A stretch of 64,000 bases of DNA from VYFG01 sp965221795 (lineage in GTDB: Bacteria > Pseudomonadota > Gammaproteobacteria > Arenicellales > Poriferihabitantaceae): positions 930,001 through 994,000 of the forward strand of contig OZ244914.1 of assembly GCA_965221795.1 (NCBI GenBank), written 5' to 3'. Position numbers and translations under genes: made by a program. The notes under the pieces were generated by a model. That model saw nothing but the letters and a program-made list of their open reading frames with translations, made no database searches and was not told the DNA's origin. Shown piece by piece: positions 53,261 to 61,884 of this stretch (position 1 is the stretch's first letter; the number at the start of each line of letters is the position of its first letter).

Positions 53261-54333
53261 GAGCCGGAACCAGCAGACGCAACCCCGGCTTCTGCAAAAG
53301 TTGCCATACCACGATGCAAGTCCAGGGCCAGCTTGACGACGGAAAGGGCCATGATCGCACCACTGCCCTCACCCAATCTCATGCCGAGATCAAGGATTGG
53401 TTGATTCCGGGTTGCGGCAGAAAGTGCCGCCTGGATACGTGCATGACCGGGCTCTGCGGAAAGGTGGGAAAGTTGCATCCATTGTGCGCACGAAGGTTCA
53501 ATCCGCACCGCCGCCAAGGCGGCTACAGTCGCAATGAAGCCATCCACCAGTACCGGCAAGCCAGCCTGGGCGGCAGCAATGAAAGTACCGGTCAAAGCCG
53601 CAACCTCAAATCCTCCCAACCGTTGCAGGACCGACAAGGGATCAGTCAGTGTCTCCCGGTGGACTTCCAGCGCGGTGGCAATGAGACGGGCTTTGGCAGC
53701 CACTCCATCCGGATCCAATCCGGTACCTGGACCAGTAACCTCCTTGGGCATCAAGCCGAGATATGCACAGGCCAACGCCGTTGCGGAGGTGGTATTTCCG
53801 ATCCCCATTTCACCGCCCACCAGAATATCGGCACCCTGCCCTTGATGACGCTGAACCGCTTCGCGGCCCGTTGTCAAGGATCGCTCCAATTGATCTCCCG
53901 TCATCGCTGGACCTTGCAGAAAGTTGGCTGTGGAAGGTGCAATGATGGCGCGAACCACGCCGGGCAAAGGACCCGGATCATTGACCGTTCCAAGATGCAC
54001 TACTTCCAATGTAGCCCCCAGTGATTGACTGAGTACGCTGATTGCGGCTCCGCCGGACGCAAAGTTCCGGACCATCTCACCAGTCACCGATTGGGGAAAT
54101 GCCGACACCCCCTCAATCGCAATTCCATGGTCGGCTGCGAACACAATCACGGCGGGTTGACGGATTTCCGGTCGATCGCCTATCCAACCACAAGCCCGTA
54201 TGGCCAATCGTTCCAGTTCACCTAACGAACCGAGTGGCTTGGTCAACTGCTGCTGTCGTTCCTCTGCCCGTTGAATGGCCTTCCGGTTGATTTCTGCGGC
54301 TTCTCGCCGATACCAAGGTACTGCGTTCTTCAT
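53257..54333 (-). CDS. cobT: Nicotinate-nucleotide--dimethylbenzimidazole phosphoribosyltransferase
   Basis: 358 residues, full length. Activates dimethylbenzimidazole for the lower ligand of cobalamin. Motifs are TKPLGSLGELERLAIRACGW, VIVFAADHGIAIEGVSAFPQ, VTGEMVRNFASGGAAISVLS, GEMGIGNTTSATALACAYLG, TGPGTGLDPDGVAAKA and GGFEVAALTGTFIAAAQAGL. First gene of cobTCS. Confidence 0.96.
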   Translation of the reverse strand: MKNAVPWYRREAAEINRKAIQRAEERQQQLTKPLGSLGELERLAIRACGWIGDRPEIRQPAVIVFAADHGIAIEGVSAFPQSVTGEMVRNFASGGAAISVLSQSLGATLEVVHLGTVNDPGPLPGVVRAIIAPSTANFLQGPAMTGDQLERSLTTGREAVQRHQGQGADILVGGEMGIGNTTSATALACAYLGLMPKEVTGPGTGLDPDGVAAKARLIATALEVHRETLTDPLSVLQRLGGFEVAALTGTFIAAAQAGLPVLVDGFIATVAALAAVRIEPSCAQWMQLSHLSAEPGHARIQAALSAATRNQPILDLGMRLGEGSGAIMALSVVKLALDLHRGMATFAEAGVASAGSGS

Positions 54334-54422
54334 ATTGTGAGTGTTCGGTTGAAATTTCCGTATAGGCCGAGCCCCGGAAAAGGATTCGCTGCATGCGATA
54401 TTTCCGGAAGGGGTCTATATCA

Positions 54423-55118
54423 TTATTCCCACAGGCCCGCCAGTTCCGTAATGTGACCAAGTTGCAAGTCCGGGCCACAGGCACCTTCCCATGGTTGCCA
54501 TTCCGGATTGATCCAGAGGGTTTTCATGCCAATCCGGGCGGCCCCTAGGATATCACATATCGGGTCATCGCCGATGTGCAGGATTTTTTCCGGAGCCACT
54601 CCGGCAGCCTCTACAGCAGCCCGAAAAATCACCGGACTTGGCTTTGCCGCACCCGCGCCTGCCGCAGTGACACTGAAATCAAAAAAGCCCCCGATCCCAA
54701 TGCGCACTACATCGGCATTTCCATTGGTAATGGATCCACAAGTATATCGCTGATGGGCCTGCTGCAGGATTTCCCGGGTGCCGTCATAAAGCGTGACATG
54801 ATTTCGCGCAGCCAGAAAAACCTCCAGACCCACTTCCACCAAGCCTTCGTGATGATAGCCAAAATCACCTGCCAGGCATGCCAGCCACTGCCGACGCAAC
54901 CAGGAGAAATCATGTGCCATTTCGGGAAACCGGCCAAAAAATTCCCGTCGGTGATGGATCATTTCCTCCAGCGAATAGGCCTCGGCAATCCGTGGATAGT
55001 CTTCCTGCAGCCAGGAATAGAACACGGACTCTGCCCGCATGATCACCGGAAAGCATTCCCACAGCGTATCATCCAGGTCGAACGTAATACACTCGATTTT
55101 CTCGCCACCCACGTTCAT
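54423..55118 (-). CDS. HAD-family hydrolase in the nitrile hydratase operon
   Basis: 231 residues. HAD motif I CITFDLDDTLWE (DxDxT), motif II in SITNGNADVV, motif III Lys in AKPSPVIF and motif IV HIGDDPICDILGA. Coupled by a four-base overlap to the nitrile hydratase accessory gene upstream. Substrate unknown; presence in the operon is notable but may only reflect co-transcription. Confidence 0.9.
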   Translation of the reverse strand: MNVGGEKIECITFDLDDTLWECFPVIMRAESVFYSWLQEDYPRIAEAYSLEEMIHHRREFFGRFPEMAHDFSWLRRQWLACLAGDFGYHHEGLVEVGLEVFLAARNHVTLYDGTREILQQAHQRYTCGSITNGNADVVRIGIGGFFDFSVTAAGAGAAKPSPVIFRAAVEAAGVAPEKILHIGDDPICDILGAARIGMKTLWINPEWQPWEGACGPDLQLGHITELAGLWE

Positions 55119-55369
55119 CCGTCAATCCGCTCCTTGACCAGCGCTTCCAGGGCAGACTGCCAGATCATGTAATAGTCATCGTTGCTCGCAACGGGGCGTT
55201 GTTTCTCCCATTCGGCGATTTCCTCTGCAAGACGGTCAGACCATTCTGTCCAGGTGAAGATTCCGGCTTCCTGTAACTTCAGGGCCAATGCAAATGTCCG
55301 GGCCTGCCATGGCGCATCAAATACCGGCTCCCGATCCGGCTGCTGTGGATTGCATGGTGGTATTTTCAT
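55115..55369 (-). CDS. Nitrile hydratase accessory protein (metallochaperone-type)
   Basis: 84 residues. Matches the NHase accessory/activator family, which resembles the N-terminal part of the beta subunit: REPVFDAPWQARTFALALKL, QEAGIFTWTEWSDRLAEEIA, DYYMIWQSALEALVKER. Such proteins help insert cobalt by swapping subunits with apo-NHase. Third gene behind nthA and nthB, as in cobalt-type operons. Confidence 0.88.
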   Translation of the reverse strand: MKIPPCNPQQPDREPVFDAPWQARTFALALKLQEAGIFTWTEWSDRLAEEIAEWEKQRPVASNDDYYMIWQSALEALVKERIDG

Positions 55370-55444
55370 CCGTGTTTCCGGCCTCCCGACTCATGTATTG
55401 AGCCATGACGCAGAATCATCCGCATCTGTTTGGCAGGGAAAACG

Positions 55445-56104
55445 TCAATCTTCTGCGCACTCAATATAGGGCTCAAATACGTCGGCCAGCACGACTGTCC
55501 CCGGCTCCGCATATTCTTCCCCCCACAACTCCTCGCCCCGAAACCGAATGCCATACAGGTAATGGGGGACTTTCCGGCCAGACATGGCATGTTCATCAGG
55601 ATAGATATGGGCACCATGACAGGAGACGATCTCGCCACAGCAACCCCGAAGATAGCGCGGCATTCGAGTATGGAAACGGGGATGATCATTCATAATACGC
55701 ACCTTGTCACCAATGCCATATACCGCTGGCTCCGGCGCTTCCAGCAAGGCCGGTGCTCCCTTTTCCAGAATTTCCTGGACTTGATCTTCGATCACGGGAC
55801 GGAATGTTCGGCCGTCCCTGACACATCCTGTACACAATTCGTCAGGGCTCACAAGCCCCTTCTCCACTAACAGCCACTCCAGACCATGCAACCAGTGTTC
55901 GTAATAACGGCTACTCAGATAATGCAGTGGGTCCATCTGTTCTCTGGCGGCGCGGGACATATCCAGATTCCACTCCCCCAGCATCCCGCAGGCCAGCGTC
56001 AGGCGAAATACGGCTTCTTCCCAAGAGTGAACAAAATGATCCTTTTGGCTTCGGTCAATGGCACCGAAGCCATGCATTCCACCGAGATCATGCGCCCCGT
56101 TCAT
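55445..56104 (-). CDS. nthB: Nitrile hydratase beta subunit
   Basis: 219 residues. Begins with the family signature MNGAHDLGGMHGFGAIDRSQ; the C-terminal SH3-like part has YGIGDKVRIMNDHPRFHTRM, PRYLRGCCGEIVSCHGAHIY, FRGEELWGEEYAEPGTVVLA. Overlaps the alpha-subunit gene by four bases. With the alpha subunit it hydrates nitriles to amides. Confidence 0.95.
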   Translation of the reverse strand: MNGAHDLGGMHGFGAIDRSQKDHFVHSWEEAVFRLTLACGMLGEWNLDMSRAAREQMDPLHYLSSRYYEHWLHGLEWLLVEKGLVSPDELCTGCVRDGRTFRPVIEDQVQEILEKGAPALLEAPEPAVYGIGDKVRIMNDHPRFHTRMPRYLRGCCGEIVSCHGAHIYPDEHAMSGRKVPHYLYGIRFRGEELWGEEYAEPGTVVLADVFEPYIECAED

Positions 56105-56712
56105 TCACGAAACTCCACCAATGCTGCACCAATCATGGCATCCCGATGTACCAGACCAGCCAACTCTTCCTCCGACAGGCTCCCGGTTCCTTTAGGACGA
56201 CGGGGGAGCACCAGATAGCGGATTTCGGCGGTCGAATCCCAGACCCGCACTTCCACTTCCGGATCCAGCATCACCCCAAATTCTTTCAACACCGTCCTTG
56301 GCTCACTCACAGCCCGCGCACGATATTCCGAAGATTTGTACCAGGCCGGCGGAATGCCCAGCACCGGCCAGGGGTAGCAAGAACACAGTGTACACACCAC
56401 GAGGTTATGGACCTGAGTTGTATTCTCGACCACGACCATGTGTTCTCCCTGACGGCCGGCATACCCACAATCCCGGATCGCAGCTGTTGCATCTTGTCGC
56501 AACCATGCTTTGAATGATGGATCAGACCATGCCCGAGCGATCACCCTGGCACCGTTCCTCGGTCCCACTTGATTCGTATAGATATCGACCAAGCGGTCCA
56601 TTGCTCGTGCATCAACCAGACCTTTTTGCAACAGCAAGGTTTCCAGATTCCGTACCCGTTGTTCAATGTCTGAAAGCGGGGCCGAGTGGCGGGAGTCTTG
56701 GGGGTCGCTCAT
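56101..56712 (-). CDS. nthA: Nitrile hydratase alpha subunit, cobalt type
   Basis: 203 residues from MSDPQDSRHS. The metal-binding claw is VVCTLCSCYPWPVLGIPPAW; Thr in CTLCSC is the mark of cobalt enzymes (iron enzymes have CSLCSC). The two claw cysteines are normally oxidised to sulfinate and sulfenate. Other family blocks are GARVIARAWSDPSFKAWL and EVEVRVWDSTAEIRYLVLP. First NHase gene; 69 bp upstream lies the end of an inserted 3.5 kb element that separates it from the amidase. Confidence 0.96.
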   Translation of the reverse strand: MSDPQDSRHSAPLSDIEQRVRNLETLLLQKGLVDARAMDRLVDIYTNQVGPRNGARVIARAWSDPSFKAWLRQDATAAIRDCGYAGRQGEHMVVVENTTQVHNLVVCTLCSCYPWPVLGIPPAWYKSSEYRARAVSEPRTVLKEFGVMLDPEVEVRVWDSTAEIRYLVLPRRPKGTGSLSEEELAGLVHRDAMIGAALVEFRE

Positions 56713-56772
56713 TCCGGTAGTTTTGCACAACAATGCATCAAAGATTGTCCCATAGATTGGGAATAAACAACA

Positions 56773-56780
56773 GTGGTTCG
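56773..56780 (+). repeat. Target-site duplication, left copy
   Basis: GTGGTTCG immediately before the left inverted repeat; the same octamer follows the right inverted repeat at 60322-60329. Confidence 0.75.
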
Positions 56781-56814
56781 GGTAGTGTCTCAGTTTGAAA
56801 TCGTCGCAATGACG

Positions 56815-56843
56815 AAACGGGGCGATCCGCCGGCCGCCCCGTG
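56815..56843 (-). terminator. Terminator after the leftward secreted gene
   Basis: ACGGGGCG and CGCCCCGT form the outer stem around GATCCGCCGGC; on the minus strand it is followed by TTTCGT. Placed 21 bp past the stop at 56864. Confidence 0.65.
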
Positions 56844-56863
56844 TGGATGGTATCTGATGCCGG

Positions 56864-57645
56864 TCAGTTCGTGGTGCAGCCCAGCGTGGTCCGGTAGTCG
56901 GGGCTGCTGATGTATTCGTAGCCGTCCTCGGCATCGGTCTGGGCCCAATCGCCTGACGCGTTCCGGGCTCCGCACTGGCAGGCATTGATCTTTTTTCGGA
57001 GGTTGGGGCCATTGAGGTCAGTAAAGGCATAGCAGCCGCTTGCCATGTCGCCGTGGTTGATGTCGTCATAGTGGGCGAGGGGCCGCGACAGGTCCGCCGG
57101 AATCTCCCCCGTCCTGAAGCAGGCGGTCAGGAGGACGTTATTGAAACCAGCCCCTGCAACCAGATCCGCGGCATGGCGCGTGTTCGATGTCAGGCCGCTG
57201 AATGTCTGGGTGACAGGTGCCAGCGGGGTGTCCCCCGTGACTGTCCCAACCGACACAAGGTGGGTGCGACTGTTGCCTCGATACACAACGATCCGGACCT
57301 GAATGCTCGTTCTGGGTTGCCAGGGCCGGAAGCGTACTTTTGATTTCAGCAAGAGTCAATGCAGACGATAATTCGATATCGGCTCGATCTGCTTTCACAG
57401 TTCCGGGCACTGTATTGAATGTACCACTAATATTATGAGTCTTGCCCGGTGGACAGTGCACCTGCCCTGCCTCGCCGTCAAAGACAGCGACCCAGTTCAC
57501 CTGCGCCGTCGCGGGCGCGGCCAGCAGGGCCAGCGCGGCGATCAGCGATGCGGCGGCGAGCCCTGTTCGAATGCTATGGGGGGGCTCCCCACCTTTTCGC
57601 AAGGGCTGATTTTGTTGTTTTGGGGTCGGTCTTTCGTGAGGTCAT
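56864..57645 (-). pseudogene. Secreted protein gene, out of frame at a C7 tract and again downstream
   Basis: ATG at 57645 gives MTSRKTDPKTTKSALAKRWG, a basic N-region, then a run of seven C (57578-57584). Six or nine C would join it to HSIRTGLAAASLIAALALLA, APATA, a strong signal-peptide core; with seven it stops at TAG. The secreted part runs QVNWVAVFDGEAGQVHCPPG to ALTLAEIK, shifts frame near 57,345, and continues TSIQVRIVVYRGNSRTHLVS, FSGLTSNTRHAADLVAGAG, LLTACFRTGE, CQCGARNASGDWAQTD to the stop at 56864. It resembles the secreted protein at 2000-2536. Confidence 0.6.
57578..57584 (+). repeat. G7 tract (C7 on coding strand) between start codon and signal-peptide core
   Basis: Seven G on the plus strand. 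Six or nine would put the ATG at 57645 in frame with the signal peptide of the leftward secreted gene. Confidence 0.6.
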
Positions 57646-57667
57646 GGGTGTTGTTTCCGGGTCTTCA

Positions 57668-58589
57668 CGTGGCGTGATTGTGTCCGGTCCGTGAGGGATC
57701 GAACAGGGTTTGGGTCTCGGGCATGGCGCAGGCGACGGCGCGCCGCCTGTCGGCCACGGAGCGGAGGGCACGGGCGTGGCCGTGTCCGCGGTCCCGGAGG
57801 GCCGGGTCTTTGGCTTGGCTGACGGTGTCGTGCGGGACGGCGACTGCGGCCTCAGGGTGCCGGGCACAACGCAAGCGGTTGTGGGCGGCCAGGCGGCGAA
57901 CGACACTCAGTGACTTTCCGGAGCACCGGGTGACCGGTGCGACCCCTGACACACAGCGCAGGGCCTGATCATCTCGGCGTCGCAGAGGGTCATCGGCGTC
58001 TGCCAGCCGCGTGGCGCGGACGGTCCTGCCGACGCCGGGACGCGATCTCAGGATGTCCACGTCACGCTGTGTGTTGATTCCCATTGGGTCTTCGCTCTCG
58101 GCCCGGGTGGCGATCAGCCGGTCGATCTGCGGGTGCGCCTCGGTGATGTGTGTACCGATGAGATCCAGCTGGGCGAAGACGAGCCGGAGATGGGCGGTGG
58201 CGGCCTGCGTTGTGCCCGGTGCGACGGTGACGGCGGGCGTGCGCAGGATCTCCAGGACGGCCGGGGCCGCGATGCGGCGGATGCGATGGCGCTTGAGGAG
58301 GCGGGTGATCGATACCGGGCGCACCGTCTGGGCCTGGGCCGGGGTCGGCACCCACGTCCAGAGATCACGGATCCAGGCTTTGCCCCGGTCGCTGTCCACC
58401 TTGAGCAGCTGCGGATAGATCTCGCCAGAGTTGCTGCCGCGCCCGGTTGGCCAGGCGGGTGCGATTCCGCGTGAGAGAATCGGCCATGCGGGACCTTTCG
58501 CGCAGTTCGATGATCTCCGGTGTGGCGGTGGCGGGATCGAGGTGACGAAAGGCCGCTCTGTCGGTGCGCAGCGGCGCGGCGGATGCCAA
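57668..58589 (-). pseudogene. IS110-family transposase remnant
   Basis: The N-terminal RuvC-like catalytic third is missing. Preserved: PATATPEIIELRERSRMADS, LTRNRTRLANRARQQLWRDL, a frame change near 58,430, then YPQLLKVDS, LLKRHRIRRIAAPAVLEILR, PMGINTQRDVDILRSRPGVG, LRCVSGVAPVTRCSGKS (the conserved Ser region) and HGHARALRSVADR. Sits in the middle of the 3.5 kb element, between outward-reading secreted genes. Confidence 0.85.
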
Positions 58590-59040
58590 TCCGACCAGTG
58601 GGATGATCGACGGCAGCTACGCCGCACAGATGCCCGCCTACTATCTGCAGAAGAACCTGCGCTCCGGTGTCCGGCGCGTCTGCGTCGAAGTCTCCGGCAC
58701 GACGGCCACGCTGTCGGGGGGCTTCAGGACGCAGGACCATAGCGGTACCTGGGCGGTCCGGCGGACCGTTACGCTCATGGCGGATTCGGGCACGCATGTC
58801 CCCCCGCTCAAGCTCGAGTCTGAATATAAGACTGATGACGCCTGGAACACGGCCAGAGAGGCCTGGGAAGCCCACTACAGGAACGATGATGGGAGCGTCA
58901 AGCCCCGGGGCGGGCGGGAGAACTGCGGTTTTTACGCGGCGGACGACCCGAACCGGCCCACGAACTGGTGCGACGCACAGCGCGCCATCACCCCGGCGAT
59001 TCCGGGATTCACCGATCGATTGTGGCGGGGTGAATGTTGA
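58564..59040 (+). pseudogene. C-terminal part of a secreted protein, N-terminus lost to IS110
   Basis: From about 58,600 the frame reads MIDGSYAAQMPAYYLQKNLR, VRRVCVEVSGTTATLSGGFR, TWAVRRTVTLMADSG, NCGFYAADDPNRPTNWCDAQ to FTDRLWRGEC. Cys pairs and beta-like segments resemble the mature parts of the other secreted proteins here. No signal peptide or start remains; the 5' end overlaps IS110 sequence on the other strand. Confidence 0.5.
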
Positions 59041-59151
59041 ATCTGTCTGCCGCGGAGTCCGGCCGGGGGTCCGTGGTTCCATCCGATCTTCCCTGTGGCG
59101 ACCACATCTGATAGAATCACGCGGACCATCAACCCTGGAGGACACATTGTC

Positions 59152-59977
59152 ATGACCCGCTTGCCCCCCCCCCCTTGGATTTCTGATCACCCTGCTGGTG
59201 GCGGCCCTGCCAGCATCGTCGCTGCAGGCGCAGTCGCTGCCGGTGGTGGAACTGCTGGTGAGTGACACAGAAATTAGTGAAACGTATGACTGCACCAGTT
59301 CTGGCGCCTTTCAAATCAACGCCGGGGTGCGATCCGACGGACGTCCACTCCCAGGAGGAAGACTTGAGTTTCGGGTGGCCGCCATCACCACCTCAGGCCC
59401 CAACCGCTTTGCGGACCCCCACGGTCACACCACGATGCAAGGAACAGCCCCCAGCAAGTTCCTCACCAAGGCCGATGGCACCGGCCTGATTGCCGCCAAG
59501 AATGACCGCATCAAGGGCTTTGCAGACATGATGCTGACCAGCAAAGGTTTGTCTCCCACCGGCCTTTGCTGGGGCGATGACAATCTGGACACCGGCGACA
59601 CGGAGGTGATGGTCGTCATCGCCAATGGCCCCGGCTACACCGTCCATCCGACGAAAGGGCGCGCCATCTTCACCATCCGGGAAAACGACAGCTGTGCCAA
59701 TCCGACTGCCGCTACCGGCAGCGTGGTCCACCAGATGAACAGCAGCGGGCGGACCTGCATCTGCGCCACCGAGAGCCGGGTGTCCGATGTGCGGCGGGCC
59801 CTGGACCGCGGCACCATTCCCACGCCCGGCGATGATGGGCGCTACGGCACCGACGACGACGGGACCACCACCGGGCCCGAAAAGCCCGCGAACTTCCTGA
59901 GCCGCCTAGCCGCGCAGTTCCACGACCCGTCCTATCTCTACTGTCCGGAATCGCCCTACAAGGGCCTGCCGGAATGA
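59152..59977 (+). pseudogene. Secreted protein gene, out of frame at a C11 tract
   Basis: ATG at 59152 follows a good ribosome site (CTGGAGGACA). It encodes MTRL, then 11 C (59164-59174). Ten C would give PPPLGFLITLLVAALPASSL, QAQ, a signal peptide with cleavage at AQ, leading into the open frame QSLPVVELLVSDTEISETYD to PYKGLPE-stop at 59977. With 11 C the frame runs on for about 35 codons of unrelated sequence. The mature part (about 255 residues) has Cys pairs (YDCTSS, LCWGDD, DSCANP, TCICATE, YCPES) and a DGRYGTDDDGT calcium-binding-like stretch. Otherwise intact, so it looks switched off. Confidence 0.65.
59164..59174 (+). repeat. C11 tract between start codon and signal-peptide core
   Basis: Eleven C in the coding strand of the gene at 59152; ten would restore the reading frame. 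Confidence 0.75.
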
Positions 59978-60065
59978 CGGGCGTCCCTGCCGTCAACTGA
60001 CACACAGGCGGGGGCTCCGGGACGCCCGCCCCTGGCCGGCGAAGTGGCGGGCCATGCGCGTGATG

Positions 60066-60106
60066 GGGGCCGGCGGTTCACCGAGGTGATCGCGCCGGCC
60101 CCTTTT
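60066..60106 (+). terminator. Strong terminator after the rightward secreted gene
   Basis: GGGGCCGGCG and CGCCGGCCCC form a 10-bp GC stem around GTTCACCGAGGTGATCG-like loop sequence, followed by TTTTT. It lies about 90 bp after the stop at 59977 and before the right inverted repeat of the element. Confidence 0.85.
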
Positions 60107-60321
60107 TGTCTGACCTCCCAACGTCCTGACCTGTTGGTGTGTCAACACTTTCGCACGCCAACATCCCCGGGGACCCATCCTGAGACTTGTCCCGGATGGG
60201 TCTTGACAAAATCCTGAGGGGGTGACGTCGCATGGGGAATTCCTCCATCTGTGTGATGGCTCCCCCTCTACTGCCTTTGCCTCGGTAAGGCCAAGAGAAA
60301 ATTTCAAAGTGAGACACTACC

Positions 60322-60329
60322 GTGGTTCG
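60322..60329 (+). repeat. Target-site duplication, right copy
   Basis: GTGGTTCG directly after the right inverted repeat, matching 56773-56780. Confidence 0.75.
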
Positions 60330-60357
60330 GGATCCTTGTGCTCGCGCCTTTCCATCG

Positions 60358-61704
60358 TCATCGGCCCAGTAGCTTTTCCACCAGAAACGCCAATTCATAC
60401 AGTTTCTGGTCATGGCCATGCGGCATCGATAGCATCAAGCCAACCGGTGCTTCTCCTTCCAGATGACATGGCAGACTGATGGCACAACCGTCAAAATAAT
60501 TCACTGCGACCGTATTTCGGAGGCAGCGCAAGTTGACCTGGCCGATCTGATCCGCATCTTTTGTGGCAGACACCGGCGGAGGGATGCAGGGCACCGTAGG
60601 CAACATCAGCGCATTGGGCCCGGCGTCCCGGAAATCGGCATGGAACCGTCGAACCAGTTGTGCTTTTTCCGCATACCGGCTTTCCTGCTCGGGAATGCTG
60701 ACATACTGCCCCATACTCATTCGTTGGCGTACAAAGGGATCATATTCTTCCCCTCGGCTTTGCAGTCTTTCCGCATGGGCCTGCCAAACCTCAAAAGGAA
60801 CGATCGGTCGCTCCAGGAACTGCCGAATGCAATCATCAAGGATCGGCATGGCCTGTCGTTTGATCCGGATCCCGCTGCGAGCCAACCCATGAAGCGCCAT
60901 GGAAAATGCCTTTTCCACCTCCAAATCCAATTCACACATGGTCAACCCCTCTGGAACCAACAAGGTAGTCTCTTGCGGTTCGGCGCATACCGGTGTCGGC
61001 AGCTTTCCGTGATACATTCCTGTCATCAGATGGTCCAGAATGAAGCATGTATCCACATCCACACCCAGTGGGCCTGGAGCGTCTGATGTCGGCGACAATG
61101 GATAGACACCGTTCAAGGACAAACGACCATAGCTGGGTTTCACTCCCACGATCCCATTGAAAGCCGCCGGGATTCGACAGGAGCCGGCCGTATCCGATCC
61201 CAAGGTGCCCGGGACGATCCCCAGAGCGACACCAACCGCACTACCTGAGGATGACCCGCCCGGAAGCCGCCCAGTCTCCCGGTCCCAGACTGAATAAAGA
61301 GGCGGATAATGAGGGTTGAGTCCCATGCCACTGAAGGCAAACTCACTCATATGGGTTCGCCCAAGGAAAAGGAGTCCGTCAGCACGTAAGTGTGCGACCA
61401 CCTCCGCATCCTCGACTTCGACTGGTGCAGTATCCCGGAGTACTTTCGATCCAGCCAGGGTTTTCTGTCCCCGGATATGGTACAAATCCTTGATCGCGAC
61501 CGGGATTCCCTCCAGCAATCCTGCGGTTCCTACGGCATATCTTTTCTCCACTTCCATGGCTGTTTCGAGCACTCCATCATCCACTTCCGTAAACACGTCA
61601 CGGTTCTGGATCGCTTGCTGATATGCCCGTTCGATCAGTGTCAACGGGGTCAATTGACGAGACTGGAGACGATTGACCAGTTGGCGAATCCCGGGTGGTT
61701 TCAC
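60358..61704 (-). CDS. Amidase-signature hydrolase
   Basis: 448 residues from a GTG start (MKPPGIRQLVNRLQ). Ser-Ser-Lys triad: Lys in GIPVAIKDLYHIRG, the cis-Ser in RLPGGSSSGSAVGVALG and the nucleophile in LGSDTAGSCRIPAAFNGIVG. It hydrolyses amides to acids, the step after nitrile hydratase. It is on the same strand as, and upstream of, nthA, with the 3.5 kb inserted element between them; the original order was therefore amidase-nthA-nthB-accessory-HAD. Confidence 0.93.
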   Translation of the reverse strand: MKPPGIRQLVNRLQSRQLTPLTLIERAYQQAIQNRDVFTEVDDGVLETAMEVEKRYAVGTAGLLEGIPVAIKDLYHIRGQKTLAGSKVLRDTAPVEVEDAEVVAHLRADGLLFLGRTHMSEFAFSGMGLNPHYPPLYSVWDRETGRLPGGSSSGSAVGVALGIVPGTLGSDTAGSCRIPAAFNGIVGVKPSYGRLSLNGVYPLSPTSDAPGPLGVDVDTCFILDHLMTGMYHGKLPTPVCAEPQETTLLVPEGLTMCELDLEVEKAFSMALHGLARSGIRIKRQAMPILDDCIRQFLERPIVPFEVWQAHAERLQSRGEEYDPFVRQRMSMGQYVSIPEQESRYAEKAQLVRRFHADFRDAGPNALMLPTVPCIPPPVSATKDADQIGQVNLRCLRNTVAVNYFDGCAISLPCHLEGEAPVGLMLSMPHGHDQKLYELAFLVEKLLGR

Positions 61705-61884
61705 TATGGCATGCTGATCGCGAGAGGTGAGATGCTTATCTTACAAGCATCCGTATATTTTGCCATCCTTGGGTACGATGCAGCATGCCAGAAGTATCAG
61801 AACCACTACCCGCCGGATGCCAGACTCAATCCCACAGACCAGATCGAATGACCGGTCGAGAAAATCCAATAACGGTGGCGGCAT

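Larger units (their letters stand above)
56781..60321. mobile_element. 3.5 kb inverted-repeat element carrying secreted-protein genes, inserted in the nitrile hydratase operon
   Basis: The left end (56781-56801) reads GGTAGTGTCTCA then GTTTGAAAT; the right end is its inverted copy with one mismatch (GGTAGTGTCTCA then CTTTGAAAT on the minus strand, ending at 60321). An 8-bp direct repeat GTGGTTCG flanks both. Inside are a leftward secreted gene ending at 56864, an IS110 remnant, a truncated secreted gene, and a rightward secreted gene ending at 59977. Each outer gene has a terminator before the element end. No intact transposase of its own is seen, so it would need one in trans. Eight-base duplications occur in IS1595, IS66 and ISAs1 families. 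Confidence 0.75.

Noticed and set aside
58114..59295. 393-codon minus-strand frame
   Set aside because: Overlaps the IS110 remnant in a different frame and the two secreted-protein genes; no motifs.
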